A program made the translations under genes and the position numbers. The notes beneath the pieces are model-generated. The model saw nothing but the letters and a program-made list of their open reading frames with translations, was not told where the DNA came from and ran no database searches. A DNA stretch of 64,000 nt from Saprospiraceae bacterium (GTDB lineage: Bacteria; Bacteroidota; Bacteroidia; Chitinophagales; Saprospiraceae), in assembly GCA_016717105.1 (NCBI GenBank), contig JADKGF010000004.1, forward strand, positions 124,001 to 188,000. The letters run 5' to 3'. Below are positions 31,339 through 42,193 of the stretch, in pieces. The stretch's first letter is position 1; every line of letters begins with the position of its first letter.

Positions 31339-34300
31339 TTATTTCAAAAGCGTTATAGAACCTTGTTTTTCTAATCTAATCGGCTCGCTGTGATCTTTAA
31401 ATACTACATTTAATATATATATGTAAACACCAGATTCTGAAGGCTGACCTAGGTATGTGCCATCCCATCCAATTTCAGGATCTGAACTTTTGAAAACTAA
31501 GTTTCCCCATCTGTCAAAAATAGTCATGATATAGTCGGAAATAGAATGTGTATCTCCATTGATTACAGGTTTAAATAGGCCATTTACAGTACTGTTATAT
31601 CTGAATACATTTGGTAAATGTACTTCAAATGGGTTGCAATCGTTTACATAAATTTCTATATCATCTGAAGTCTGGCAACCATAATAATCCAATGTCGCTG
31701 TATAAAGTCCTGGATTAAATAATGTCCGATTTCTTTCCATAGATTGATCATTCCAAGTAATGATACTATTTTCGGGTAGAATTAGATTTATATTAAAACT
31801 ATCACCCTTACAAATGGACGTGTCCATACCTAGGCTAAATTCTGGTAGCGGAACGAAAATGACTTGGATACTATCAGTTTCAATACATCCATACCTATTT
31901 TCTACCTTCAAGCTATACAAACCTGTTTCGGAGATATTTCTAGATGCAGATGATACACCATCATTCCATTCATAAAGATAATTTTCATTTTGAACAACAT
32001 TTATATCTAATTGTAAATCATCACACAACGTAGTATCCTTTCCAAGATCAAAACTTTCTGGCAATTCATGAAAAGTTACTTGAACGGTGTCAAGTGTAGC
32101 ACAATGCTCGTTTTTGATGGTTAATGAATATAATCCACTTTTGTCAAATTGTTTTAATGTATCTTTGGTGCCATCGTACCAAATAATTTCTTCCATAGGT
32201 TTAACCGATAATTCTAATTGTAGTATTTTACCTTCGCAACCATACAACTGTTCTGGTAAATTTGCAATTGGCTTTTCAAAAAAAGTGACTTCGGAAGTAT
32301 CTGAGACTATACAGGATTTGTTACTTATTTGTACAGTATAGGTTCCAGATTTGGAGATAAGCGTACTATTAGTAGTATTTCCATTACTCCAAAGAATTGT
32401 TTGATCAGAATTGGTATTCACGTTGAGCGCAATGGTATCGCCTTGACAAGCAGTGATAATTGGCTGTAAACTGATTTCAGGTTTAAAAAATTCTTGGACA
32501 AGCACTGTATCACTGGACGTACAATTTTTTATGTTGGCTTCTAAAATGTAAGTACCGGAATTTTTTACGACTATATCCGGTGTTTGTTCGCCTGTATTCC
32601 AAAAATATGATGCGGATTGTTGTGGTTGCACAGATAAACGGATACTATCTCCTGTACAAAAACTCAAAGAATCTGGAAGGTTTATCTGTGGTTTATTTAT
32701 GACATCAATTTGGATACTATCTTGTACACTACAAGCTTCATTGGATGCTGAAACCGAATAAATGCCCGCTTGATTAAAAACTTTTGTTGAAGATGTATCA
32801 CCATCGTACCAATTATATTTCATGTCAATATCTGCCAAAACAACCGTATAAGTACTGCCTTCGCAAATGGAAATACTATCTTCGATACTTAGCACTGGCG
32901 CAGGAATAACTACAACTTCTATTGTATCTTTCACGACACAATTTTCAGGTGTATAAAAACCAAGAGTATATGATCCAGATGAATTTAACTTTCGATAAGC
33001 GCCTTCTATACCATCATCCCATAAAAATTTACCATTTGCAGGAGGATTCAAGTTTATTTCCAATGAGGTCCCTTGACATATGAGTTTGTCTTCACCTAAT
33101 TGAATAGGAACCAGTTTTTTTTCTTTGATAAGTATTTCATCTTTTTGTATGTTGCCACAATAGTCTGAAACCGTAACAGCATAAAGGCCTTGGGTAAATG
33201 CTGTATAATTTTTATTTGGATTAAAATCTTGCCAATTGTATGAAGAAAATCCGTCTTGTGCGGATAAGTTCACAACTTGACCACGGCAAATCTCCACATC
33301 TGGTCCCAAATCCAATGTCGGAATCGACGGAGCAAATAGAATTGACTTGGTGTTATTGGTTAGATTACAATCAACATCATCGAAAAAAGTATTTTCATCA
33401 TATGGTGTCACCAAGTTTTCACCAGCATTGATGACAGCATAAATGTCTCCATCCCTGTATTTTGTGAAACGGTAGGTCACTTGAGCGCAGCTATCTTTCT
33501 CTAAAGAGCCTACAAATTGTAAAGATGTTGAAAGCGCACTTACTGATTTCCCCCATGGATTTCCGTTGTAAAAAGTGACTTGCACACTACCATTAAAATC
33601 TTTATCCCCTTGGTTACAGATAGTAAGTGTAGCCATGTATTCATTGCCTATGCAACGTATGCTATCTATAGAAGATAATACAAGATCCGCTTTATTGAGA
33701 CAAGAGTTGCAAGGACATGAAAGGTCGCTGCAGTCTATGAGACCATTGTCGTCATCATCTATACCATTGTCGCAGATCTCGATACATGGGGCATTGACGG
33801 TGCACAAAGCATCATAGGATACAAACATTTCTTCACTTTCAATAGCAGAGATATCTATAGCTGGAGAAGGAATGAAATCTTCCAGTAACATACTGCCACT
33901 TGTTACAGTAATCGGGTAATCGATTACTTGTATTGGATTTGTAGATTGCAATATACAATCATCTTGTGATTCTGGAAAAAAGTAAATTAATTGTTCGTAA
34001 TTTTGAAATACGCAGGCTGCAACCCAACCATTATTATAATTACTAACTCTTGGCTCATTGAAAACTCCATTTATACGCTTAGTGTACATTACATTTCCAG
34101 ATTTATCTAAAACACTGAAGGTCGGCGATGGAATAACTTGATGATGACAATAAAATATATAACCATTATTTTCTGAAATATTTGATGTATTATGACGGTC
34201 ACCTATAATTTTTTTTGTAAAAATTATATCTGCAAATTTGTCTGCCGATAATAGCAAAATATCGCTTATAGAAAACCCAAATTTCAGCAATAAGCCGCCA

Positions 34301-37300
34301 TCAGTTTTAGCACATGGATCATAAATAAATTTAATAGTACTATTTGTTTCATAGTATTTTTCTAATACAATATTTCCATAAAAATCTAGTTTACAAATTA
34401 ATAACTTTGTGCTTTCAACTTGAGAAACTAGCCAAATTCCATCAATACCGACGGTACTGCATTGTAAGGATGTATTGTTTAATTTTTTTAACCATAAAAG
34501 TTTTCCATTCGTATCTATTGCAAAAATCTGCTTGCTCTCACCAATAACTTTACTTTGGACCTCTAATCCAAAATAAATAATATTGTTAATAATTTTACAA
34601 TCATGGATCAAATGAGCTTTTTCAATTTGATTAAACATCTTGCTCCAAATTATATTTCCATTCAGATCTATTTTTTGAATAATTAAGTTTGGGATCATAT
34701 TCGAACCAATAAGGTAATAAAAATCTTCATTTTTTACTATTTTTATCAAGTTAAAGCTTTGACCTTTGATAGCTTTCATCCAATTATTTTGGTTATTTTT
34801 AGAAACTACTCCATAAAATGTTCCGATTTGGCTGTTAGGATTTAGAAAAACTCCGTTTATTAAAACTTCATCGAAGGATGTTTGATTTAGAAAAAAAACA
34901 TTAACATTATTTTCCATAACCATCTTCTTATGTGCCAAGTCCTGGTTACAATTTTTAGGGCAAGGATTGGGGATTCTACAGTCATTAGACTCAACAATAT
35001 CATAATCAGATAATTGAATATTGTAGTCTTTAAAAATTATATTACTATTTGGAATAAGGTAATCTTCATTTTGTATCAATAGTTCAATATTTACATCCGC
35101 TAACTGAGAATAATTAATTGATTTTAAGAGACAATTATCTGACTTTTTATTCGGTGAGATAGGTATTAAATCAAAATCAGCGCTACCTTTAATTCCTTCG
35201 AAAGAAACCCAACTTTTGTTTTGTTTAGACCATAAAAAAAGATATTCGCTAAATTTATATTCTCTAACTGTAACATGCTTTGAAGTGATTATTCCATTTT
35301 CATTCAATACTGATAAATAAATTTTTCCGTCGAAATCAAAAGTCATCAATAAGATATCGCCATTTTCATTTGATGTTACATTAGCATAATTTGAGTCATA
35401 TAACTTTTTTGACCAAACCAATTGAGCCCTATTATCAAATTTAAGCAAAACATTCCCATGAGTTTCCCAAAAATTCCCAATCAACAAAATCCCCCGTCTT
35501 TAGTGCCCGTATTATGCAAATAATTAACGTTAAATTTACCTAAAATCTCGTTTTGGATTATTTCATTTCCATTAGCATCAAGTATTACAACCACATCCGT
35601 TAATGTATCCTTATCGAGTAAAATCATTATATTCCCATTAATGGACTCTGTCCATGCTCTGAACATTCTATTTTCCAATTTATAAGACCAAACAATATTT
35701 CCATCTTTATCAAATTTATAAAACTGAGTAACTGTAGCTATACAAAAACCGCCATTTTTCAAACTTCCCAATCTAAAAATATTTGAATTTAAATCATTGA
35801 GTAAAATTTTTGTCCAAAGAACATCTCCTGCTTTATTCAATTTTGTGATGAACAATCGGTTAAAATTCATTTCATTTATTGTAGAGCTAAGTAAAATAGA
35901 TCCATCTTTTAATATTACTGGTTCAACCCTAAAATAATCACTTTTTTCAAAAGTCTTGGACCAAATTTTCTCACCTTTCGCATTTGTATACAGAATCATC
36001 CTTTTAAAATTATCTGACAATGTTGATACCATAGACCCATCTTCGCCAATGCTCGTGATGCTCCCATTCCAATTATTTGCTGATGTATATTTTTTTGTCC
36101 ATATCGAATCTCCACAAGCACTTTGAACAACCACTTTTCCCGTTTTGGTTTGCGAACAATATTCATTGGATACTTGCAGTTGTACCAAATAATCTTTTGG
36201 ATGTGGAAAGGTATAATCTATGCTGGAACCAGTTCCTACTTGCGTTTCATCTATTTTCCATATATAATCTTTACCTCCTGTGCCAGTGCTTGTAAAAGTG
36301 ATATTTTCTCCTTCTTTTATTTCGCTGATGGTGGGATTAAAATCTGCCGATAAATTGCACTTTACTGTAATCGTATGTTTTGTTTTATACACACAATTTA
36401 CATCTTGATTTCCAGCTACTAATGCAATGGTATATGTCCCTGGAGTTGTAAATACATAGTCTTGTGCCGATGATGTGCTTATTTGTGTGCCATCTACAGA
36501 CCACACAAAAGTAGTAGCGCCAGAACCAGAAAATGATAGATTTACGTTTTGACCTGTAACGGCTTCTTGCGGTGCAGAAATATCACCAGAGATGGTACTC
36601 ACGCAAGGAGACAAACATCCTTGTGACTGTAATAGGCTCTCTCTTATATTTTGTATAGTAAGACGCATCCTTTCGGCCTGACCTTTAGTAAATGCAAACT
36701 GGCATTCAAATGGCGAATAATCCATATAATTTTGTGTCATGTCATTCACATCCGTAGTGAATGGATTGATAGCTCTAGAGTCATTTTTGTCAGTGCCACA
36801 AGAGTTAAAAACACAGGAAGAATGCAATGCTTGATCCGGTGGAGTATCACACACTTTATCTCCTTCTTGGTCACAAAAATTATTAGTACATCCACCATCG
36901 AATGTATGCAAAAGATTGAGATAATGGCCCATCTCATGAATAAGAACCACATCATCAGACGGAGATTTTCCAAAAAACTTTGCCTCGCAAACCAAACCAT
37001 CCAACGGTTTTCCATGCATACCAGCCAAATATGCATATCCTGCTACTCCTGAACCTTGACTTTGACTGGAGATTTCATTGACAACCCAAATATTGATATA
37101 TTGGCTTGGGTCCCATCTGCTCAGATTTTTCAAAGCTTGATCTTCTGTTTCCATAGTCAAATTGGTAAGACCAGAAACAATTCTGTTCACACCTGTGGTT
37201 GCTTTATTGTCAAACGTACGTCTAGCAAGGCAAAACTGAATTTCGGTATTGAATCCTTCACCTTTGGACTTATAAGGGCCAGAATGCGAAAATGCTGCAT

Positions 37301-37616
37301 TTAAATTTGCTAACGCTTGGTCTATTTGAATATCACTGATATTTTCGCTTCCATTATTGTGTATCACATGTACAACCACTGGTAAGGTAAATAATTCATT
37401 GGCCCTATTTGCAACAAAGCCACCTTTCTTTTTGACAAGCAATTGCTCAGATCTTTCTTGTAATTCTTGCCATTTTTTATCTATGTTAAATAGCTTCTTT
37501 TGCATTTCTACAGCACCGCATGGATAATGATCCTGTGCAGGTAATAATTGACAAAGACTAAAAGTTATTAATAGTAAATAAAATCTTATCATCGTGGAAT
37601 AGGTCTTTGCTATCAT
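31339..37616 (-). CDS. Secreted M43-family metalloprotease with PKD and Ig-like repeats, type B T9SS cargo (frameshifted)
   Basis: About 2090 residues once a one-base break near 35487 (DGGF into LLIGNFWETHGN) is joined. Signal peptide, probably from Met 9 (FYLLLITFSLCQLLPAQ). The M43 cytophagalysin-type zinc protease domain (about 75-330) has HEMGHYLNLLH (H227, E228, H231, H237) and the Met-turn NYMDYS. Two PKD domains follow (about 345-500), then a long region of propeller-like strands, the DNGIDDDDNGLIDCSD calcium-type motif, a CARDB-like domain (KADLVLSSIDSIRC), eight Ig-like modules of about 80 residues (LDLGPDVEICRG, IQLGEDKLICQG and so on, 33330-31690), and a type B C-terminus (IFDRWGNLVFKS). 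It is an exported protease with adhesive stalk. The type B signal suggests it also needs a SprF-like partner. Confidence 0.88.
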
Positions 37617-37716
37617 TATCAGAAAAATTAATTGTACAATTTTAGTAAAAGAAAAAACATCTGAAGATCCATTATTTTAGTTTCTAAGATCAACCTAAAT
37701 ATTTATTCATCTTTTC

Positions 37717-37729
37717 AATTTAGTAACCC
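37717..37729 (-). promoter_or_regulatory. GGGTTACTAAATT element upstream of the M43 protease
   Basis: The same 13 bases as at 31302-31314 lie 101 bp before the gene start (about 113 bp from the element's first base to the ATG). Confidence 0.5.
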
Positions 37730-37768
37730 ATAATTCTTATTTTTTTTAGTTTTTATTTTAAATAAAAA

Positions 37769-37796
37769 GGCCACCTAACTTTCACGTCAAGTGGCC
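37769..37796 (-). terminator. Hairpin with T-run, second terminator after the Kazal-like gene
   Basis: Arms GGCCAC and GTGGCC (37769-37774, 37791-37796), with TTTTTATTT following on the minus strand. It resembles the terminator at 29001. Confidence 0.65.
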
Positions 37797-37843
37797 CAAA
37801 TAGTTGGTTTTTATACTTTCAATTCTGAAAATGCAAAAAAAAA

Positions 37844-37860
37844 CCTCCAAAACCAGGAGG
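37844..37860 (-). terminator. Rho-independent terminator after the Kazal-like gene
   Basis: CCTCC (37844-37848) and GGAGG (37856-37860) close a 7-base loop; on the minus strand nine T follow. It lies 77 bp past the stop at 37937. Confidence 0.8.
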
Positions 37861-37936
37861 TCAGGAGGCGATTTGTTTTTGGAATGAGATATTATACTTA
37901 TTGCAAATATGATGCCATATAATTTCGCTATTCCGT

Positions 37937-38980
37937 TTATCTCAAAAATACCAATTTTGTCGCAAATGTTAATTGTCCTTTCGTGCCCGATAAAATATAA
38001 ATACCATAGGGCAAATGCCTAAGATCGATAACTTCCTGCGTGAATACCATAGGATACGATTGCCCATGCACATCCACCAAACTCGCAAATTTGATATCAT
38101 TGTCTTCTACACTAAATAGACCTGTATAACTTGGATTTGGGTAAATGTTAATTTTAGAATTTAAGAATTCATTCGTTGAGCTAGCACATTCACCAACATA
38201 ATATTCACACGATGTGTAACCAGCTAATTCAGCAAAACATCTATTTGAATAATTTTTACTATTGACACACACTGGATCGTATTCCAATGTACAACTTAAA
38301 TTAATATCCACTTCTCGGTAACATATATCATCTACATAAAACCCATTTGGGGAAGTCATTCCATCACCATAAATATTAAGATCTGCTATCTTATTGGATC
38401 GGTAGTCAGTAACTCTATGTACAAAATGATCATTGGCCCAAAGTTCAAAAAAATCTTCTTTCGGATTGAAAATAATAGCGAATTTTATCCATGAATTTGC
38501 TTGATAATTAAAGTCAGTCAACTTTATAAAACCGTTGTTTTGGATTCTAAATACTGTGCCAACTTGGTTACTACTCATCAAGATCACTAAAGGATAGGCC
38601 GAAGGATCATTGGTTTCTAATCCAATAGATGCGCCTTTTCCATTTTGCACGAACATCTTCCATTCCAATCTGGCAGATTTGCTTTCACTGAGCTGTCTAT
38701 CTATATTATAATCAATATCGCCGTTTTCTACATACATACATTTATTTGCACTAGTTGGAAAAGATACAATGGATGCATTCAACGAATTAGCGCTAAACAA
38801 CGTAAATTGTGGAGACGATTGAGGTATAACTGGACCTAAAACTAAATTTTCAAAATCTACACAATCACCATAAGTGCTTACATCAAATGGACAACAAACA
38901 TTACAATTTCCCGTTTTTTGTGAAATTACCAATGATTTAGACACAAATAGAAAAAATACTACAAGCCAAATATGTTTCAT
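37937..38980 (-). CDS. Secreted LamG-like / Kazal-like protein with type A T9SS sorting domain
   Basis: A 347-residue protein: signal peptide (WLVVFFLFVSKSLVISQ), a Cys cluster (CNVCCPFD), and a lectin- or glucanase-like beta-sandwich region (about 40-220, with ARLEWKMFVQNGKG and WIKFAIIFNPKEDFFELWAND). Next is a Kazal-like module (230-265: CTLEYDPVC, then NYSNRC, then AGYTSC, then GEC), and last a type A sorting domain (INIYPNPSYTGLFSVED to LVFLR). Kazal modules inhibit serine proteases in eukaryotes; in bacteria the role is mostly unproven. It shares the CTLEYDPVC-type module with the giant adhesin and lies next to the M43 protease gene, but has its own terminators. Confidence 0.8.
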   Translation of the reverse strand: MKHIWLVVFFLFVSKSLVISQKTGNCNVCCPFDVSTYGDCVDFENLVLGPVIPQSSPQFTLFSANSLNASIVSFPTSANKCMYVENGDIDYNIDRQLSESKSARLEWKMFVQNGKGASIGLETNDPSAYPLVILMSSNQVGTVFRIQNNGFIKLTDFNYQANSWIKFAIIFNPKEDFFELWANDHFVHRVTDYRSNKIADLNIYGDGMTSPNGFYVDDICYREVDINLSCTLEYDPVCVNSKNYSNRCFAELAGYTSCEYYVGECASSTNEFLNSKINIYPNPSYTGLFSVEDNDIKFASLVDVHGQSYPMVFTQEVIDLRHLPYGIYILSGTKGQLTFATKLVFLR

Positions 38981-39109
38981 GTTTTTGAAGAATATTGTTT
39001 TTGATCGCTAAAATAACAACAAATTTACTTATCTTAGGTGATATTTTGTGTAAATGCTACCACCGAAATCTCCTAATTTGATATGAACACCTTTTGTTGC
39101 CAAACTTCG

Positions 39110-41074
39110 TCACTTATTTCCATATTTGCGACCACCTTGTTGCTTCGGTTTCCGAGTAGGATTGGATGTTTCTTGTTGCTGAGCGCTTCGACCTGATGAT
39201 TCTTTACCTTTTTTACGCCAAGTATTTGCTGGTTTAGGTTTGTCTTCTCCCAAGAGCTGGATTGCTAGATCAGGGCGATTGAGCTTGTGGAGTCTGGTCC
39301 TGATCCAATTTCTAAACTCCGCCTTGTACCAAAAGAAATAGTTGTTTTGGGTGATTTTATCCTCTTTGGATTTGGGCGTAGTCACTGGCTGTAAAGTATA
39401 TGGATGAACACCTGAATAATAAATTTCTGTGGCGACCGTCATCGGTGTCGGTGTAAAGTCCTGGACTTGCTCGAGCCTGAATCCCAGTGCTTTGGTTTCG
39501 GCTGCAAGATTGGCCATATCCTCTTCCGTCGTCCCTGGATGAGAGCTAATAAAATAAGGAATCAATGGTTGTTTCAGTCCATGTTTTTCTTGGATCTTAT
39601 CGTATTTCTCCTTGAATTTTTTGAAGTATTTGAATGAAGGTTTGCGCATGATCTTGAGCGTAGCATCACCAGTATGTTCGGGTGCTACTTTCAGTCTGCC
39701 ACATACATGTTTGGTGACCAATTGCTCGAGGTATTCGTCGTGATTGCCATCATGATTATTTTTATTGAAATCATCGACTAAAAGATCGTATCGAATCCCT
39801 GACCCAACATAAGCCTTCTTCACTCCAGGATGAGCATCTACCTTCTTGTAAATATTTGTCAATGGCTTGTGTGACACATCCAGATTAGAACAAATGACGG
39901 GATGAATACAGCTCGGCGCCTGACATCGTGCGCAGATACTTTCATCTTTGCCTTTCATCTTATACATATTGGCTGATGGGCCACCGAGATCGGAAATATA
40001 ACCTTTGAAATCGGGATGTTTGGTCAGTTGATCGACCTCTTTTAGAATGGAAGCCTCAGATCGCGAAGCTATAAACTTGCCCTGATGTGCCGATATTGTA
40101 CAAAAACTGCATCCACCGAAGCAGCCACGGTGCATATTGATCGAAAACTTAATCATTTCATAAGCCGGTATAGCGCCACGCTTATTGTATTTTGGATGCG
40201 GCAAACGTGTATATGGCAGATCAAACGAATAATCCATTTCAGCTTCGGTCATCGTCACACATGGCGGATTGATGACCAGTTTTTTGCCCATAACGTCTTG
40301 TATGATTCTATTGGCTTGCCACTTATTGGATTCGACTTCTACGATCTTGAAATTGGATGCGTATTTGATTTTATCTTGGAGACATACCTCGTGACTGACA
40401 AGCGAAACGGTATTCCACTTTTTGGATTCAGGGACATTTTCCGTAAGGTAAGAAATCTGATTGATATCTTTGATAGATGTAAGCGGCACACCTTTTTTGA
40501 CCAATTTTAAGATTTGCCTTAATGGTTGTTCGCCCATACCATAGACCAGCATATCTGCTTTGGAATCCACCAAAATGGAAGGCTTCAACTTATCAGACCA
40601 GTAATCGTAATGTGTCACCCTGCGCAATGAAGCTTCTATACCACCTAAAAGCACAGGAACATCAGGGTAGATTTCTTTGAGAATATTGGAATATACAATC
40701 GTCGCATAATCCGGTCTGAATCCTGCTTCGCCACCAGGCGTGTATCCATCCGTAGATCTGAGTCGTTTGTTGGCCGTATAGTGATTGACCATAGAGTCCA
40801 TACAACCGGCTGTCACACCAAAGAAATACTTGGGTTTGCCCAATTTTTTGAAATCTCTCAAGTCATCCTTCCAGTTGGGCTGAGGTATTATAGCTACTTT
40901 AAATCCTTCGCTCTCTATGATCCGACCGATCACAGCGGTGCCAAATGTTGGGTGATCTACATACGCATCGCCAGATACGATGATCACATCGAGTTCGTCC
41001 CAGCCCCGGGCTTCGACTTCTTTTTTGGTTATAGGCAGCCAATCGCTGAGTGGTCTTTGCTTTTCGTTGATCAT
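39110..41074 (-). CDS. ygiQ: YgiQ-family radical SAM protein
   Basis: A 654-residue protein, full length for the family. The N-terminal region matches YgiQ (DVIIVSGDAYVDHPTFG, FFGVTAGCMDSMVNHYTA, VLLGGIEASLRR), followed by the radical-SAM cluster motif CFGGCSFC (C318, C322, C325) and a lysine- and glutamine-rich basic tail (about 625-654). YgiQ proteins bind a 4Fe-4S cluster and SAM; the substrate is not established. It is divergent from the outer-membrane gene at 41157. Confidence 0.92.
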   Translation of the reverse strand: MINEKQRPLSDWLPITKKEVEARGWDELDVIIVSGDAYVDHPTFGTAVIGRIIESEGFKVAIIPQPNWKDDLRDFKKLGKPKYFFGVTAGCMDSMVNHYTANKRLRSTDGYTPGGEAGFRPDYATIVYSNILKEIYPDVPVLLGGIEASLRRVTHYDYWSDKLKPSILVDSKADMLVYGMGEQPLRQILKLVKKGVPLTSIKDINQISYLTENVPESKKWNTVSLVSHEVCLQDKIKYASNFKIVEVESNKWQANRIIQDVMGKKLVINPPCVTMTEAEMDYSFDLPYTRLPHPKYNKRGAIPAYEMIKFSINMHRGCFGGCSFCTISAHQGKFIASRSEASILKEVDQLTKHPDFKGYISDLGGPSANMYKMKGKDESICARCQAPSCIHPVICSNLDVSHKPLTNIYKKVDAHPGVKKAYVGSGIRYDLLVDDFNKNNHDGNHDEYLEQLVTKHVCGRLKVAPEHTGDATLKIMRKPSFKYFKKFKEKYDKIQEKHGLKQPLIPYFISSHPGTTEEDMANLAAETKALGFRLEQVQDFTPTPMTVATEIYYSGVHPYTLQPVTTPKSKEDKITQNNYFFWYKAEFRNWIRTRLHKLNRPDLAIQLLGEDKPKPANTWRKKGKESSGRSAQQQETSNPTRKPKQQGGRKYGNK

Positions 41075-41103
41075 AGTGCAAAACTATAAAAATTTAAACT
41101 TAA

Positions 41104-41135
41104 TTGTAAAAATATAAAAGAATCTCTTATCTTTG
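41104..41135 (+). promoter_or_regulatory. Bacteroidota-type promoter for the outer-membrane protein gene
   Basis: TTG at 41104-41106 and TATCTTTG at 41128-41135, 21 bp apart, match the TTG / TAnnTTTG housekeeping pattern of this phylum. The start codon follows 21 bp later. Confidence 0.7.
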
Positions 41136-41156
41136 GGTTAAGAAAATTAAAAAGCA

Positions 41157-42083
41157 ATGAGAAAGTCAATGTTAATGCTCGTAATAATCCATTGTTGTAT
41201 ATTGGTGTCGGCACAAAACAAAAAGTACCAAAAAAAACGAAAAAATCCAGAAACTATCGAGGTCATCAGCGAAACTACTGAAGAAAATACAGACACTCAC
41301 TTTAATAAATATACCGTATTCTTTGGCTTGCTAAACAATAATATAAGTACTCCTTCAGTAGAAAATTGGTCATTCCCAACAACCTACTACACTGAATCAC
41401 AGTCTCAAGTTTATTATTCAAGGCAGTTTAGAAGGAAATACGATCATATATTTTCAGGGGATCTAGCATATCGAGCAGGTATTATGACTAATTTACCTTT
41501 AGTCAAGAAATTGGTATTTTCATATGGAGTAGGATTAGAAGTATTTGGTTTCAATTACCAAAGTAATGAGACTACGTTGGAAGAAAGAATAATAGATAAA
41601 TACGAAGTAATCGACCCTGGAAGTCCAAAAACCTTGATTATCACCAATATAAATCCACAAATAGATATATCAAGCAACGGTATTTTCTTTAGTGGCGGTG
41701 ACTTGAAATATAACATCTTGTCATTATGTCTACCTCTGAGTTTCAATTATAATGTATTTGATGATTTGAATGTATCAGCAAACTTAGCCATTACTATTCC
41801 ACTTAAATCAACAACAGAAAATACAACAAACTTTCCTTTTCCAGGTACCACAAGTTTCAATACCACAAATGAATTTGACACTTCGATCAGCAGGGCATTA
41901 TACCAAATCGGTGGTGGCCTGAATTATTCTATTGTTGACAATATCAATCTAGGTGTCAATTACCGATATACTGTAAATTCGCTTTTCACAACCATCGCAA
42001 ATAGAAATTTTTTTACAAGCAATAATATAGATGAAAAAGTCAGTCTAAATTCTTTAGAATTTAGATTAGGGTATAGTCTTTAG
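41157..42083 (+). CDS. Outer-membrane beta-barrel protein
   Basis: A 308-residue protein with a signal peptide (LMLVIIHCCILVSAQ), a Lys-rich then acidic linker (KKYQKKRKNPETIEVISETTEE by position 22-43), and alternating amphipathic strands to a C-terminus LEFRLGYSL. This fits a porin-like barrel of the PorT/OMP_b-brl kind. It is one of only two plus-strand genes and has its own promoter. No specific function can be given. Confidence 0.7.
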   Translation: MRKSMLMLVIIHCCILVSAQNKKYQKKRKNPETIEVISETTEENTDTHFNKYTVFFGLLNNNISTPSVENWSFPTTYYTESQSQVYYSRQFRRKYDHIFSGDLAYRAGIMTNLPLVKKLVFSYGVGLEVFGFNYQSNETTLEERIIDKYEVIDPGSPKTLIITNINPQIDISSNGIFFSGGDLKYNILSLCLPLSFNYNVFDDLNVSANLAITIPLKSTTENTTNFPFPGTTSFNTTNEFDTSISRALYQIGGGLNYSIVDNINLGVNYRYTVNSLFTTIANRNFFTSNNIDEKVSLNSLEFRLGYSL

Positions 42084-42095
42084 ATACAAACAAAA

Positions 42096-42119
42096 AGAGC
42101 CAGTGTTACCACCAGCTCT
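42096..42119 (-). terminator. Terminator after the beta-propeller T9SS gene
   Basis: In minus orientation AGAGCTGGTG-GTAA-CACTGGCTCT, a 10-bp stem on a GNRA-type GTAA loop, is followed by TTTTTGTTTG. It is nearly identical to 46205-46228. The base changes between the copies keep the pairing through G-U pairs. It may also stop the convergent plus-strand gene. Confidence 0.8.
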
Positions 42120-42193
42120 ACACTATCTAATTTAACTTACATCTATTGCTAAAAGCAGAGTTTTTTATACTTATTATATGGAATTTTATGTGA

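Noticed and set aside
18814..38980. Integrated mobile island carrying the T9SS locus
   Set aside because: I see no integrase, transposase, tRNA junction or direct repeat at the borders.
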